Of a stretch of 64,000 nt of DNA, positions 11,758 through 22,250 are shown in pieces. The notes beneath the pieces were generated by a model. It ran no database searches. It worked only from the letters and a program-made list of their open reading frames with translations, and was not told the origin of the DNA. The position numbers and the translations under genes were made by a program. This DNA comes from Magicicada septendecula. Lineage: Eukaryota; Arthropoda; Insecta; Hemiptera; Cicadidae. How positions within the stretch are numbered: the first letter of the stretch is position 1; the number at the start of each line of letters is the position of its first letter. The stretch lies in NCBI GenBank assembly GCA_034769895.1, contig CM068367.1, forward strand, positions 1,317,905,046 to 1,317,969,045, read 5' to 3'.

Positions 11758-12179
11758 TCACACGCTAGTAAAACTTGACAATTAATAAAGAGACTGTCTA
11801 TAGGTGAGGGTAGACAAAGGTGTTTAACTAACCACGTACTTTATGTACCTTTGCAATAAATATGTTATTAAAAGTGGCATTAAAATTGGTTTTTGTACAC
11901 TTTATTTCTAGAATACTTCATCCCTAATTACTAAAAAATTAATAATTACGTGTCAATATTTAAATATAGAAAGCTGGGCATATTTTATAAAAATAACTAC
12001 AGTTTCAAGTAATTTTAAGGTTAAGGCTTGAAGCTAATTTGTGAAAAAAGTAAAGAGTACTTTCTGCCTCTTATTCATTTAAAAAATGTAGGCTACTATT
12101 CAAATAAAAATGAATAAAAACAGTACCCTACTCAGTTTTGGTTGAGCAAAAACAAAGAGTTGGCATAATTGAACAAGCT

Positions 12180-12769
12180 CAGTGGTCACGTTTTTACGAT
12201 TCACAATAATCCAAGTAGCTCTTTTTTAACATATTTCATGAAACTAAGGTGCAACATAATATGTATAATATATATGTCTATTAAATGTACGTTACCGAAA
12301 TAAATAAAAATAAATAAGTTCCAAGTTCCAGGTGTGAACTGAAAGTGTCATTAGGCCTACTTTTTACATTAGGCCTGTTTTGATTTTTTCTCGTACTACT
12401 TAACTAAGGTTTGCAATAAAACATATAGCTGCCTTAAATAACTTACAGGTTTTAAAAGAACGATTTAAAGATAAAGTAAATCAAATGTAATCTTTTAGTT
12501 CACACTTGTTAACTTGTATAATTGGTTGTGAAATAGGCCTCTGGTGGTACTACCATTTTATAACTAAATATAAATGAAAGTTGCAATAAGAATGCATAAA
12601 AACACATCAATTGACGTCAAAATTTAGAAAACTTTCCGGGGGAGGACCCCCGGACCCCATATTACCTGGGAGGTATCCATACCCCCCAGACCCCCGGTAG
12701 TGTCCGGACCGTGGGCTTACCCAGAGGCTCACAGAGTGGACCACCATGCAATTTAATTGGTGACCACTG
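12180..12769. mobile_element. hAT-like non-autonomous DNA transposon
   Basis: The left end CAGTGGTCAC (12,180-12,189) and the right end GTGACCACTG (12,760-12,769) are perfect 10 bp terminal inverted repeats of the CAGTG type seen in hAT elements. Near the right end is a C/G-rich cluster with the hairpin CCGGGGG-AGGA-CCCCCGG (about 12,637-12,654). The flanking 8 bp, AACAAGCT and TACTAGGT, agree at 5 of 8 positions, so a target duplication is only weakly supported. There is no transposase frame. Confidence 0.5.
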
Positions 12770-12920
12770 TACTAGGTGTTAATTAATTTAGATTAGATTG
12801 CTCTATACCCATTTTATTTGTGCTAGCAATTACTTGAACACATGTCTTACAAGAGTTTGGGTTTACTGTTAACTGAAGCAATGCACTTTAGTCCCTTCAC
12901 ATTTAAGTTTACACTATAGT

Positions 12921-13041
12921 TGATCCGTTAAACAATCATGTGAGTAATTAATCAAGTATTGACTCTGTTGTTTATATTAGTGTTGATCCGTTAAACAATC
13001 ATGTGAGTAATTAATCAAGTATTGACTCTGTTGTTTATATT
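12921..13041. repeat. 63 bp tandem duplication
   Basis: Two essentially identical units start TGATCCGTTAAACAATC at 12,921 and 12,984. This is a recent local duplication with no coding content. Confidence 0.92.
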
Positions 13042-13139
13042 TTAAAAGAAGACTCCAGGTTCAATTGTAAAAAATATTCTAAGTTCATTTAATAAATTTG
13101 AAATTTTACAAGTTACGTAGTTAATTGAATAGGTCTGCC

Positions 13140-13479
13140 AACAAGTTATCCACCAAAGTTATAGCCGAGGACGTAGGCTATGGTAGATAAGTAATCTGGT
13201 TGAAGGATAGAACGAACCGTCAGATCGAGCGCACTGGTTAAGTGTCGCGACTGTTGCGTGTGATCGAGTGACGATTTTCGCTGACAGAACTCGCGTATTT
13301 ATTGGGATCTGGGGCCGAAAGTCTCCACGCGCGCCCTTAGAGTTGTTTACGGAAAATTTCGTTGACGTAACAAAAAGAAGATATCAATGGGTGTTGGTCA
13401 GCTAGAAGCGTTAACGCTTGGCCGAAAAAGGAAGCGTTGTGGTTCTGGTTTTACTGACAACAACAGATATGATAATTAA
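13140..13479 (+). other. CpG-rich segment with a 30-codon ORF
   Basis: This is a locally CpG-rich stretch. An ATG at 13,387 in a good context (TCAATGG) opens a 30-codon frame ending at 13,479. The peptide begins MGVGQLEALTLGRKRKRCG and so contains a basic GRKRKR run. It could be a small coding or upstream ORF of a promoter-proximal exon, but nothing else supports translation. Confidence 0.25.
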
Positions 13480-13674
13480 CCGCGAGATGTGCACACGTGT
13501 ATTCGGTTGGATAATTGTCATATTACGGAGTTAAAACAGTTACGCACAATAACTGTTTCAACTCCTTCACATATACAAGGATACAAACATACGCACGCAC
13601 ACGCGCATACACTCACATACACAAACACGTTCATTCGAATAATTGTTCTGTTGTGTTTGACATTTCTTTTGTAT

Positions 13675-13745
13675 TCATACACAGGTCCTGATGATGACAA
13701 TAAATATTGTCGAAACGTCGACACAAGTAATTTAAAATTTGTGTT
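13675..13745 (+). ncRNA. Hammerhead-ribozyme-like motif
   Basis: CTGATGA (13,688-13,694) is followed by one unpaired T, then GACAAT-AAAT-ATTGTC as a perfect 6 bp stem II, then GAAAC (13,712-13,716) directly joined to GTC (13,717-13,719). ACGT is self-complementary, as in the minimal stem III of PLE hammerheads that work as dimers. Stem I starts with GTC/GAC; an outer ACACA/TGTGT pairing is possible. No PLE protein lies nearby, so this may be a solo PLE terminus or a retrozyme-like unit. The extra T after CTGATGA departs from the textbook core. Confidence 0.45.
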
Positions 13746-14164
13746 ATACTTTTTGACCGATCCACACAAACCCTTCACCGGAAAAATTCATTGATTGACG
13801 GTCACTAAGAATTTAGAGATTTAATTATATTTGAAAAAGAAATGCTATGATTTCAAATTTTAACAATGATTCAAAGTCAGACACCCAAACAATACAAAAT
13901 AAATTTATAATTTGTTAATCATATAATGTTTAGATATTTATGACTATATGTTATTAACGTGTGCTGAATAGAAAAGATATGTTATGTTTTCAGAGTTTAA
14001 CCTTAAAAAAGAAAATATTTTGAATTTCCTAGTTTCAAATTTTAATAATCAATTAATTTTCTTTGCAATATTTAATAAACCGTTGATTGATTCTACTACT
14101 ATGTTTTATGTCATAATTAATTATTAATTAATTATATTTAATTTTTTGCCTTTCATTAAGCGAC

Positions 14165-14515
14165 ATCACCTGTTCCGGTCTCTTTCAAGCCATCTTTTGC
14201 GTAGTTTTTCCATATCACTTTTTCCCTTTAGGCGCGTATTGAAAAACTTGATGTAGCCTTTTTGCTTCCATTCTACCTAAAAGTTCAATCCATTTCATCT
14301 TACATTTTTCGATTCTTGCATTTACAGAGAATATATCCAATTCGTGTCTTATAACAACGGTTCTAATTCTATCGTGTCGTGTACATAGATAATACCCATG
14401 TTTCGGAACCGTTTAAAAGAGTAGGAATTGCCATAACCTCATAGAACTTCATTTGAGTTCTATTAATTATTTCATGTCATCGACGTCTCACTTCTCTCCT
14501 TAAATATAAGTTTAT
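14165..14515 (-). mobile_element. LINE ORF2 C-terminal fragment
   Basis: Minus-strand translation gives QMKFYEVMAIPTLLNGSET (the conserved KFYK.MA.PTLLYGSETW motif of LINE ORF2 after the RT) and then a tail with FQYAPKGKSDMEK and KRWLERD. This is a 5'-truncated dead copy. Its internal part, the KFYEVMAIPTLL motif, is also included in each unit of the adjoining 310 bp tandem repeat. Confidence 0.6.
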
Positions 14516-15330
14516 TGCGAAACCACATATACTTAACGCAACAAACACACTAAAATTGTACGACCTAACCGCTGTTTAACAGTGTGTAGTTGGGTTGGGT
14601 ACATGGACAGAAGTGCATTCATTTTAAAATATTTGTAACGTTGTAACGTATAAAATATTACATTCAATTAAGGTTTCTGTATCGTTGATCGTGCGATGGC
14701 AGGGCAGATGTTTCGGAACCGTTTAAAAGAGTAGGAATTGCCATAACCTCACAGAACTTCATTTGAATTCTATTAATTATTTCATGTCATCGACGTCTCA
14801 CTTCTCTCCTTAAATATAAGTTTATTGTGAAACCACATATACTTAACGCAACAAACACACTAAAATCGTACGACCTAACCGCTGTTTAACAGTGTGTAGT
14901 TGGGTTGGGTACATGGACAGAAGTGCATTCATTTTAAAATATTTGTAACGTTGTAACGTATAAAATATTACATTCAATTAAGGTTTCTGTATCGTTGATT
15001 GTGCGATGGCAGGGCAGATGTTTCGGAACCGTTTAAAAGAGTAGGAATTGCCATAACCTCACAGAACTTCATTTGAATTCTATTAATTATTTCATGTCAT
15101 CGACGTCTCACTTCTCTCCTTAAATATAAGTTTATTGTGAAACCACATATACTTAACGCAACAAACACACTAAAATTGTACGACCTAACCGCTGTTTAAC
15201 AGTGTGTAGTTGGGTTGGGTACATGGACAGAAGTGCATTCATTTTAAAATATTTGTAACGTTATAATGTATAAAATATTACATTCAATTAAGGTTTCTGT
15301 ATCGTTGATCGGGCAGGACAGGGCAGATGT
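14401..15330. repeat. Three tandem 310 bp units derived partly from a LINE
   Basis: Units start TTTCGGAACCGTTTAAAAG at 14,401, 14,711 and 15,021, differ at only a few positions and end near 15,330. The first part of each unit is LINE ORF2 sequence (minus strand). The second part, from about AAACCACATATACTTAACG onward, is unrelated non-coding sequence. The array must postdate the LINE insertion and is recent, given its homogeneity. Confidence 0.92.
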
Positions 15331-15458
15331 GTGAGGCTGGGTATACATACGGACTGTCACGTTTAATCACGACCGCCAGTGACACAAATTGTGTGTTAAC
15401 TACAAACAAAAAAGCAGGCGTAGACTACGTTAAATATCTAGCATTAAACACTGATTAA

Positions 15459-15752
15459 GGAGCGGTCGTGGCATAGTGGCTAGCGTGTGGCGCTGCTACG
15501 CTGTCGGCGCGGGTTTGCTTACCGCCGGTGCCATCTGATTTAGATACGACCGTTCCCCCTCGCAAGGCAATGGCAAACCAGCGAGATGTATCCTGCCTAG
15601 TATAAACCCTCCCCAACTATGCCGTTCAGATCCGGCGTTAAACTGTAGGTCCCATATACCTGTGAGGGACTCTGTAACACACGCACCACGGGTTTATGCG
15701 GGGAGGTTACAAACCAGTCGAAAGACTGAAGAACCCAATAATAATAAGCACT
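15459..15752 (+). mobile_element. tRNA-derived SINE
   Basis: The 5' head GGAGCGGTCGTGGCATAGTG contains a Pol III A-box-like TGGCATAGTGGC (15,469-15,480). A degenerate B box, GGGTTTGCTTACC, lies at about 15,511-15,523. The body carries AAGGCAATGGCAAACCA, a motif common in arthropod SINE bodies. It ends in AATAATAATAAG near 15,752. The promoter boxes are worn, so it is unlikely to be active. Confidence 0.65.
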
Positions 15753-15784
15753 GAATAGACAAGGTGTGAATATAAACGCTGCTG

Positions 15785-16440
15785 TCCCATTGCCAGAAGA
15801 GAAGTCAGGAAAATCAAGCGAAGTACATGGGATAAATATGTAAGTGATATAGAACACAATGTACATGGCAGGCAGGACAAGGCTTACGAAATATTAATAC
15901 ATTTAAGTCAAACGGAAAGGGATAACCTGAAGATCAGTAACATCTCAGAACAACAATGGCTTGAATAGTATGCTTTCAGAGGCTCAGAACGGTTACAGGA
16001 AGGGCAGATCACATTTAGATTGCATATTTACAATAGCCCAGCTCATTGAAAAGCGTAAAGAGTATCAGCTGCCCACATACATAGCTTTCATCAACTTCGA
16101 GAAGGCCTTTGACAGGGTGGTTCGGAGAAAACTATGGCAATAATGGCAAGGAAAGGGGTCCCACAACATCCAATTAGAGCTATACAGAGTCTTTATATGG
16201 AGAATAAAATCTTAATTAAAGCAGAGAAACCGAGAACAGCTGCTAGAGTTGGCCTGATCAAATGCGGAGTACGACAAGGGTGTCCATTTTCACCTCGTAT
16301 TTTTAGTTTATATAGGCCTATAGACAATGTCATAAAAAACTGACAGATGTCTCTTCCGGAGAATTTTATGACTGGCCACTCTGCAATTGACACTTTGTTG
16401 TTTGAGGACGATTGTATCTTAAATTATATGACCATATGAC
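15785..16440 (+). mobile_element. LINE ORF2 reverse-transcriptase fragment
   Basis: In order: a pre-RT segment (TWDKYVSDIEHNVHGRQDKA, then SEQQWLE), RT box SEAQNGYRKGRSHLDCIFT, the motif-A region FINFEKAFDRV, the box GVRQGCPFSPRIF, and a degenerate catalytic box LLFEDDCIL where the family has (Y/F)ADD. Frames shift at about 15,958 and 16,140, sequence between the pre-RT and RT parts is missing, and the RT ends in stops near 16,340. This non-LTR element is related to the minus-strand copy at 17.7/23.7 kb; the clade cannot be fixed by eye. Confidence 0.75.
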
Positions 16441-17584
16441 ATTAAAGAGGACCTAATTATAAAAGAACGCCATTATAACAGAAAGCATAAAGACGGTATA
16501 AAAAAGAAAACACACTAGATAATTGTAACTGAATAATTGAGATAACGCCACTAAAATTGATTGAGTCTGTTTTATAAATCATAGGGTTCAAATCTCTTCA
16601 AAATTTTGCATTTCACATGCGTGAAACATTTGTTTGCGAGCTGTAATGCTGGGATGGTTTGCAAATCTCCCGGTATGTTTAGCAATGGGTCTGTTGATTG
16701 TTCCCCGAGAGAGAGGAACGAAATGTCACAGTGTTTAACACAATTGAGTATGTAACATGGTGGATCGACAATGGCTCTTAGTACAGTGTTCAAAAAGCGC
16801 TGGATTATTCAATGCTTGAATCTGCAGTAGAACCCCCACGCACCAGACAGGTCTGAGTATGGTCTTGTACAGTAGAATTTTACATTCCAGTATTAGGCGC
16901 GCGCAATCTCAGTCCGGTGAAACAGTAAATATGATTCAATATTATTTCGAGCTGCTTAATTTAGTGGTGATAAACTTGCGTCATTCGAGGGGTGGTAAGC
17001 CGAGATATTTTATACAATCTACTTGTGGTGGCTGGCAGTCATTGGGTAGAATCGGTGGACAAGTTTCCTTTCTCATCGTGAAACTGACATGCAGCGATTT
17101 GGCTTTTTAAACTTTTATGCAGCATTTGTTAAGCCAAGATTGAGTGCCCGTAAGCTGAGTTTGTACATTACCGGAAGATTAGGGGGATCAGGATGAGAGA
17201 CAAGGATCGCTGCAAAAGTGGCTACCGTCGTGTCTTTGGTTCTAGGAAGACTAGACAAGAGACACAGGACGCTGCCCTGTGGTACTCCATCCAGAGGCGA
17301 TGACATCTGATACGATGTAGTTTCGTGTTTGGCAAAAAAAAGAAAGAAATAAAGACATGTAGTATGATATCAAGCGATGGAAAGTTGCGAAACACAGTAG
17401 CATTTAGAGAAAAGGGTTGCGAAGCAAACAAAAAAGTAAACAAGAGTTTTGTGAGAGTGAAAGGGCACAGAATGATAGCCCTGCCCCATTCATAAATTTG
17501 TTTAAGACGTACTGAGAGGTGCCCTTTTGCTCTAAAAATGGTACTTATAGGTATAACTATCATCATTATTATCGTTTTATAAAA
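16441..17584. other. No recognised feature
   Basis: This is mixed, moderately AT-rich sequence between a LINE fragment and the microsatellite tail of the next one. Short open frames on both strands have no recognisable motif. Confidence 0.5.
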
Positions 17585-17727
17585 TTTCTTCTTCTTCTTC
17601 TTCTTCTTCTTCTTCTTCTTCTTCTTCTTCTTCTTCTTCTTCTTCTTCTTCTTCTTCTTCTTCTTCTTCTTCTTCTTCTTCTTCTTCTTCTTCTTCTTCT
17701 TCTTCTTCGTCTTCTTCTTCTTCTTCA
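17585..17727. repeat. (TTC)n / (GAA)n microsatellite, LINE 3' tail
   Basis: About 47 nearly pure TTC repeats, with one TTCG interruption near the right end. On the minus strand this is (GAA)n lying directly after the C-terminus of a LINE, so it is best read as that LINE's expanded 3' microsatellite tail. Poly-Lys or poly-Leu frames through it are meaningless. Confidence 0.93.
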
Positions 17728-18137
17728 CTCCATGGCTTGGGCTATAGCCCGTTTTGACTTCATAGAGTCTCTGACCATTTTTCCAGGGTCTTCCACGATC
17801 TCTCGTCCCCACTGGCCTATATACAAACGCTTGTGTAGGAATAAGGGTGTCTACCATGCGTTCCACATGGGACTTCCAATTCTGCCTATATTCTTTTATT
17901 TTCTCCTGAACCGACTGTAACTTTAGGCATTTCCTTATGTCGTTGTCTTGTAGATAATCTCTCAAACTGCATCCCTTAACTGATCTTAAATATTTCATTT
18001 CCGAGGCCTTTGTTTTGAAATATCTTTTTGCAGAGGAGAGTCCACGTTTCACATCCATACATTAAAGTCGACACAGCCACGAACTTATAGAACTTTAGCT
18101 GTGTCTCCCTCTGCGTTTTGTTCTTCAATAGTCGTCT
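17728..18137 (-). mobile_element. LINE copy, 3' half (split by LTR element)
   Basis: Minus-strand translation gives LLKNKTQRETQLKFYKFVAV, STLMYGCETWTL, then EMKYLRSVKGCSLRDYL, KEYRQNWKSHVERM and RDRGRPWK, the complete post-RT C-terminal order of a LINE ORF2. The copy begins at 23,965, is interrupted by the LTR element at 18,138-23,641, and resumes here at the same GTCT target. Its 3' end runs into the (GAA)n tail. Confidence 0.8.
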
Positions 18138-19839
18138 TGTGCCGCGATTTCTAAAAGAAATCGGGCCACGTATAAAAATAGAATTAATGGAATTGCGAGT
18201 TATCATTATGTAACGACGGTCTGCAGCGCCGTGTTTTGGTTTCTGCTTGCCAACGCGATCTGTTGACGGAACCGGGTAACTATGTTTCCCGACACAAAGC
18301 ATTTTTCGCATGTTCGTTCAGTTGGCACTGGACGACCGCTCCGAGTACAGCCTATTCTTCCGGCAGAGCTGAGTTCTTTATTTGTTGTAAATTCTATCCT
18401 ATCATGACGTGTTAAACGCTCATCGATCTCCGGGTACCCGAGGGAAACGAAGACTGGACTCCAGAATGGTGGTATTCAACCTTCCACCATCGCCTGAACA
18501 CACGTAAACCCTCGCCTCACCTGGCGGAAGATAATCGACTGTAAAGCATGCCACAGTAACCAACGGGGAACAATCTGGACCAATTAAGGTGATATTCAAC
18601 CAATTCTTATTCACACTAGGCCTCTACAGGAAACACCATGTTTTGTGCATGTAACATACACTTAGATTGACTTTTTTTTACGCCGTTAAACTGTTTAATC
18701 ACGGGTGCGTGCCGGCTGGACAGTTTTCATGTAACCTGGGTTTAAGAATACATTTAGTACGAGAACAATTGTAAGCCCGCCCGCTGGATGTGTCCAGCGC
18801 GCATTAATTTTATGCTCTATAATGGGTTTATAAAAGTTTGTGGGGGACTGTTTTTTTATTAAGTAAATGGGTGCTGTTGCACGATGAGCTGAACCGGGTG
18901 GTTTGGTTTTATTTTTATCACGGGGTTTTTTGCACATAATCACTTTCTTTTTCATAGAAGGGTTGGGGTTTCTTTTATTCTGCTATCAGGACGTGTTACT
19001 TTTAAATATTTCACTAAATCAGGGTTAGGCACCTGTTGGTGCAAATTCATGCAAGCTTCCGACATGTCACCCTATGTCGGGTCAGGCGCTGGAACAGGTC
19101 AGCGGCCGGGTCAATTCAGATTTTCTTTAAATTTTTATATTTTTATAAAATTAAAGATTTTAAAATTTTTATAAAATTATACAGGCTGTACTGACACTCA
19201 AATTTATTATTGTCTTTTCTTGCTGTTATGGTCAATTCAGATTTTCTTTAAATTTTTATATCTTTATAAAATTAAAGATTTTACAATTTTTATAAAACTA
19301 TACAGGCATGTGAAAATTTCTAAAGGGAGTGGTGATAAAAATATACAGGCTGTCCGCCAGGCTTTATAATTGTAATTTGTCTGTGATTCTGTGATGTATA
19401 TGTATGTATGTTATATTATGTGTTGAAATAATGAATAATATTGATATATATACATATGTTGTTGAATTATGTGAAGGAATGATATTTACATGTTATAATT
19501 GAAATTGAGTTATTGAAATATTCAATTGAAATTGAAATTGAAATTGGAATTGTGTTATTGAAATTGAAACTATTATTAACTTATGCTTGAAATTACAGGT
19601 AATATTGAAATTTTATCCTGAATCATGATATATGAATATTCAAAGAAAAATTATATTACATTTTGGAATTATGAAAACTATGAAATTTAATAAAGGATTG
19701 TTACCTTGTTTGTTAATATCGAGGTTAATTGCAAGTCCCGTCTCACTGGACCCAGCACACCTTATGCTTCTTCTAGGCCTTCTGCCTAGTCCTAAATATA
19801 TAGTAGCATCTCCTTAAAAAAAAAAAGGAGGGGGTTACA
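18138..19839 (+). repeat. 5' LTR of the Gypsy-like fossil
   Basis: It opens TGTGCCGCG with a hairpin (CGATTTCT/AGAAATCG) and closes with a C-rich segment, an A tract and GGAGGGGGTTACA. The first 290 bp, and everything from ATTTTCTTTAAATTT (about 19,126) to the end, recur in the second LTR. Two internal copies of a roughly 60 bp AT-rich block ending TATACAGGC are present in each. Confidence 0.72.
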
Positions 19840-20529
19840 AATGGTAGCAGAGCGTGGTTCTATCTAGGGTTGAACCCTCGAGTCCTTTGGTGTGACGGGG
19901 CTTGCAAACTCGAAAACAGTCTGGGAAAATTGGAACTTAGAAAAATTAAAAGAGAGTAACATATATGCCTATGGTTGTGTCGTGTTCAATGTTTTACGTA
20001 TTATGTTGATGTATGATTGTCAGACTGTTTTGAACTTGTAAACTTGGTGCCGTCACGAGGCATGCATTTGTAGTTGGAATATTCTTTTTGAGACGTTGAA
20101 TTACCGGAGATCTGGGGCATTGTGATGGGCATGGATTTTATTATTGTTTGATATTCGAATAATAGCGCGAGCGTTTAGAAGGATGCGGAATGGCCCGATC
20201 GGAAGTCGGTACCGTCAGATATACCGACGTATAGTACATTGTGTGAAAATTTTTTTGGGAGATTCAATGTTGGTCTTTGGTTGTCGAGCATGTATTGTGA
20301 AATGTGATTTTGTGATAGGTGTTAGGGGTTGTGGATTTTGTGTATTATATTAGTATCAAAAATGATTTGTCTTCTTGTGTGGTGTGGACGAGAGCTGGTT
20401 CAGGATAGTGGGTCAGGTCTTCGCAACGCTAGGGAACCCGGGGTCTACTTGAAGGAAGAATAGTACTCGAGTTTTTCTGTTTTTGTAAGTTATGTTTGTG
20501 CTAGGTATTGCGTTGGGATTCATGTTTCA

Positions 20530-21221
20530 TTGTTACGTTTTGTGTATTGTGTAATTATGGTGGGGGTAGGTTATCAGAGACTGCCCAACCCCATTTCCGG
20601 CGTTCTCCAGAAACTTCCGGTGGTGGATGGAGGAGATGAGGACAAATTGTTGGTTTTTTTGGACCTTGTCCTGCAGTTGGCGGATTTCCCGGGGCTGTCC
20701 GATGGGGACCTCTTGTCCCTTATATATCCGTATTGCCGGGGTGTATTGCTGCGCTGGTCACCAACACTCTGCGTCGTGGCGGCAGTATCGACGCTCTCCA
20801 TGGGGAGGTGTTGGACTTGTTCATACCCCGTCGACGACGTGACCAGTTGAAATTTAAGTTGTTCTATCGTGTACAGGCCAACGGAGAGGCGTTGGCGGAC
20901 TTTGTGCAGGATATACGTAAAACGGCCAGGATTTTAAGGTTGGGGTTGCCCGAGAGGGACATTATCCAGGTAATTCTGGAAGGGGTGACTCCCCAAGAGA
21001 GATCCCGTTTGGTGTTCGCAGACCGTCCACGTTGTTTTGCGGACCTGGACCGGTTGTTTGTGTTTGCCAGAACGGTCCAGGCGAGTGACGAGTCCCGGGA
21101 AAGAGCTGCCACGGGAAAGAGACTTACCGGAGAGACTCTGTGGTATAGAAGATTGGGGGTACTATGCAGGGTACCCCAAGTTTCAAGTGTGTGGCAACCA
21201 TGTTGCCCTTTTGGGGTGGGG
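20530..21221 (+). pseudogene. gag-like remnant of the LTR element
   Basis: Frames here contain IPRRRRDQLKFKLFYR, NGEALADFVQDIRKTARIL and GVTPQERSRLVF, matching the matrix/capsid-type Gag of Ty3/Gypsy-like elements (a GE.L.DF...I...A..L pattern). It is a fossil, broken, with more than one interruption. Confidence 0.6.
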
Positions 21222-22250
21222 TGTGCCGCGATTTCTAAAAGAAATCGGGCCACGTATAAAAATAGAATTAATGGAATTGCGAGTTATCATTATGTAACGA
21301 CGGTCTGCAGCGCCGTGTTTTGGTTTCTGCTTGCCAACGCGATCTGTTGACGGAACCGGGTAACTATGTTTCCCGACACAAAGCATTTTTCGCGTGTTCG
21401 TTCAGTTGGCACTGGACGACCGCTCCGAGTAAAGCCTATTCTTCCGGCAGAGCTGAGTTCTTTATTTGTTGTAAATTCTATCCTATCATGACGAGTTAAA
21501 CGCTCATCGATTTTCTTTAAATTTTTATATTTTTATAAAATTAAAGATTTTACAATTTTTATAAAACTATACAGGCTGTACTGGCACCTTAAATTTATAA
21601 TTGTAGTTTCTTGTTATTATGGCAAGTCCAGATTTTCTCTACATTTTATGTATGTATTTTATAAAACTATACAGGCATGTGAAAATTTCTAAAGGGAGTG
21701 GTGATAAAAATATACAGGCTTTCCGCCAAGCTTTATAATTGTAATTTGTCTGTTATTCTGTGATGTATAGGTATGTATGTTATATTATGTGCTGTTGAAT
21801 TATGTGTTGAATTAATGAATAATATTGATATATATATATATATATATACATACATATGTTGTTGAATTATGTGAAGGAATGATATTTACATGTTATAATT
21901 GAAATTGAGTTATTGAAATATTCAATTGAAATTGAAATTGAAATTGGAATAGAGTTATTGAAATTTAAACTATTATTATACTTGAAATTACAGGTAATAT
22001 TGAAATTTTATCCTGAATCATGATATATGAATATTCAAAGAAAAATTATATAAACTTATCTGTTATGAATTAAATGTTGTTAAATTTTGGAATTATGAAA
22101 ACTATGAAATTTAATAAAGGGTTGTTACCTTGTTTGTTAATACCGAGTTTAGTTGCAAGTCCCGTCTCACTGGACCCAGCACACCTTATGCTTCTTCTAG
22201 GCCTTCTGCCTAGTCCTAAATATCTAGTAGCCTCTCCTTAAAAAAAAAAA

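Noticed and set aside
16580-16610. B-box-like GGGTTCAAATC as a second SINE
   Set aside because: No matching A box at the right distance and no SINE body downstream.
17222-17920. Poly-Lys and poly-Leu proteins
   Set aside because: Translations of the (TTC)n/(GAA)n tract. Only the LINE-derived part on the minus strand is real sequence homology.
18138-18427. 290 bp segment repeated at 21,222 as an independent Helitron-like element with hairpin
   Set aside because: Both copies start exactly at the LTR boundary defined by the GTCT duplication, so the segment is the beginning of the LTR rather than a separate transposon.
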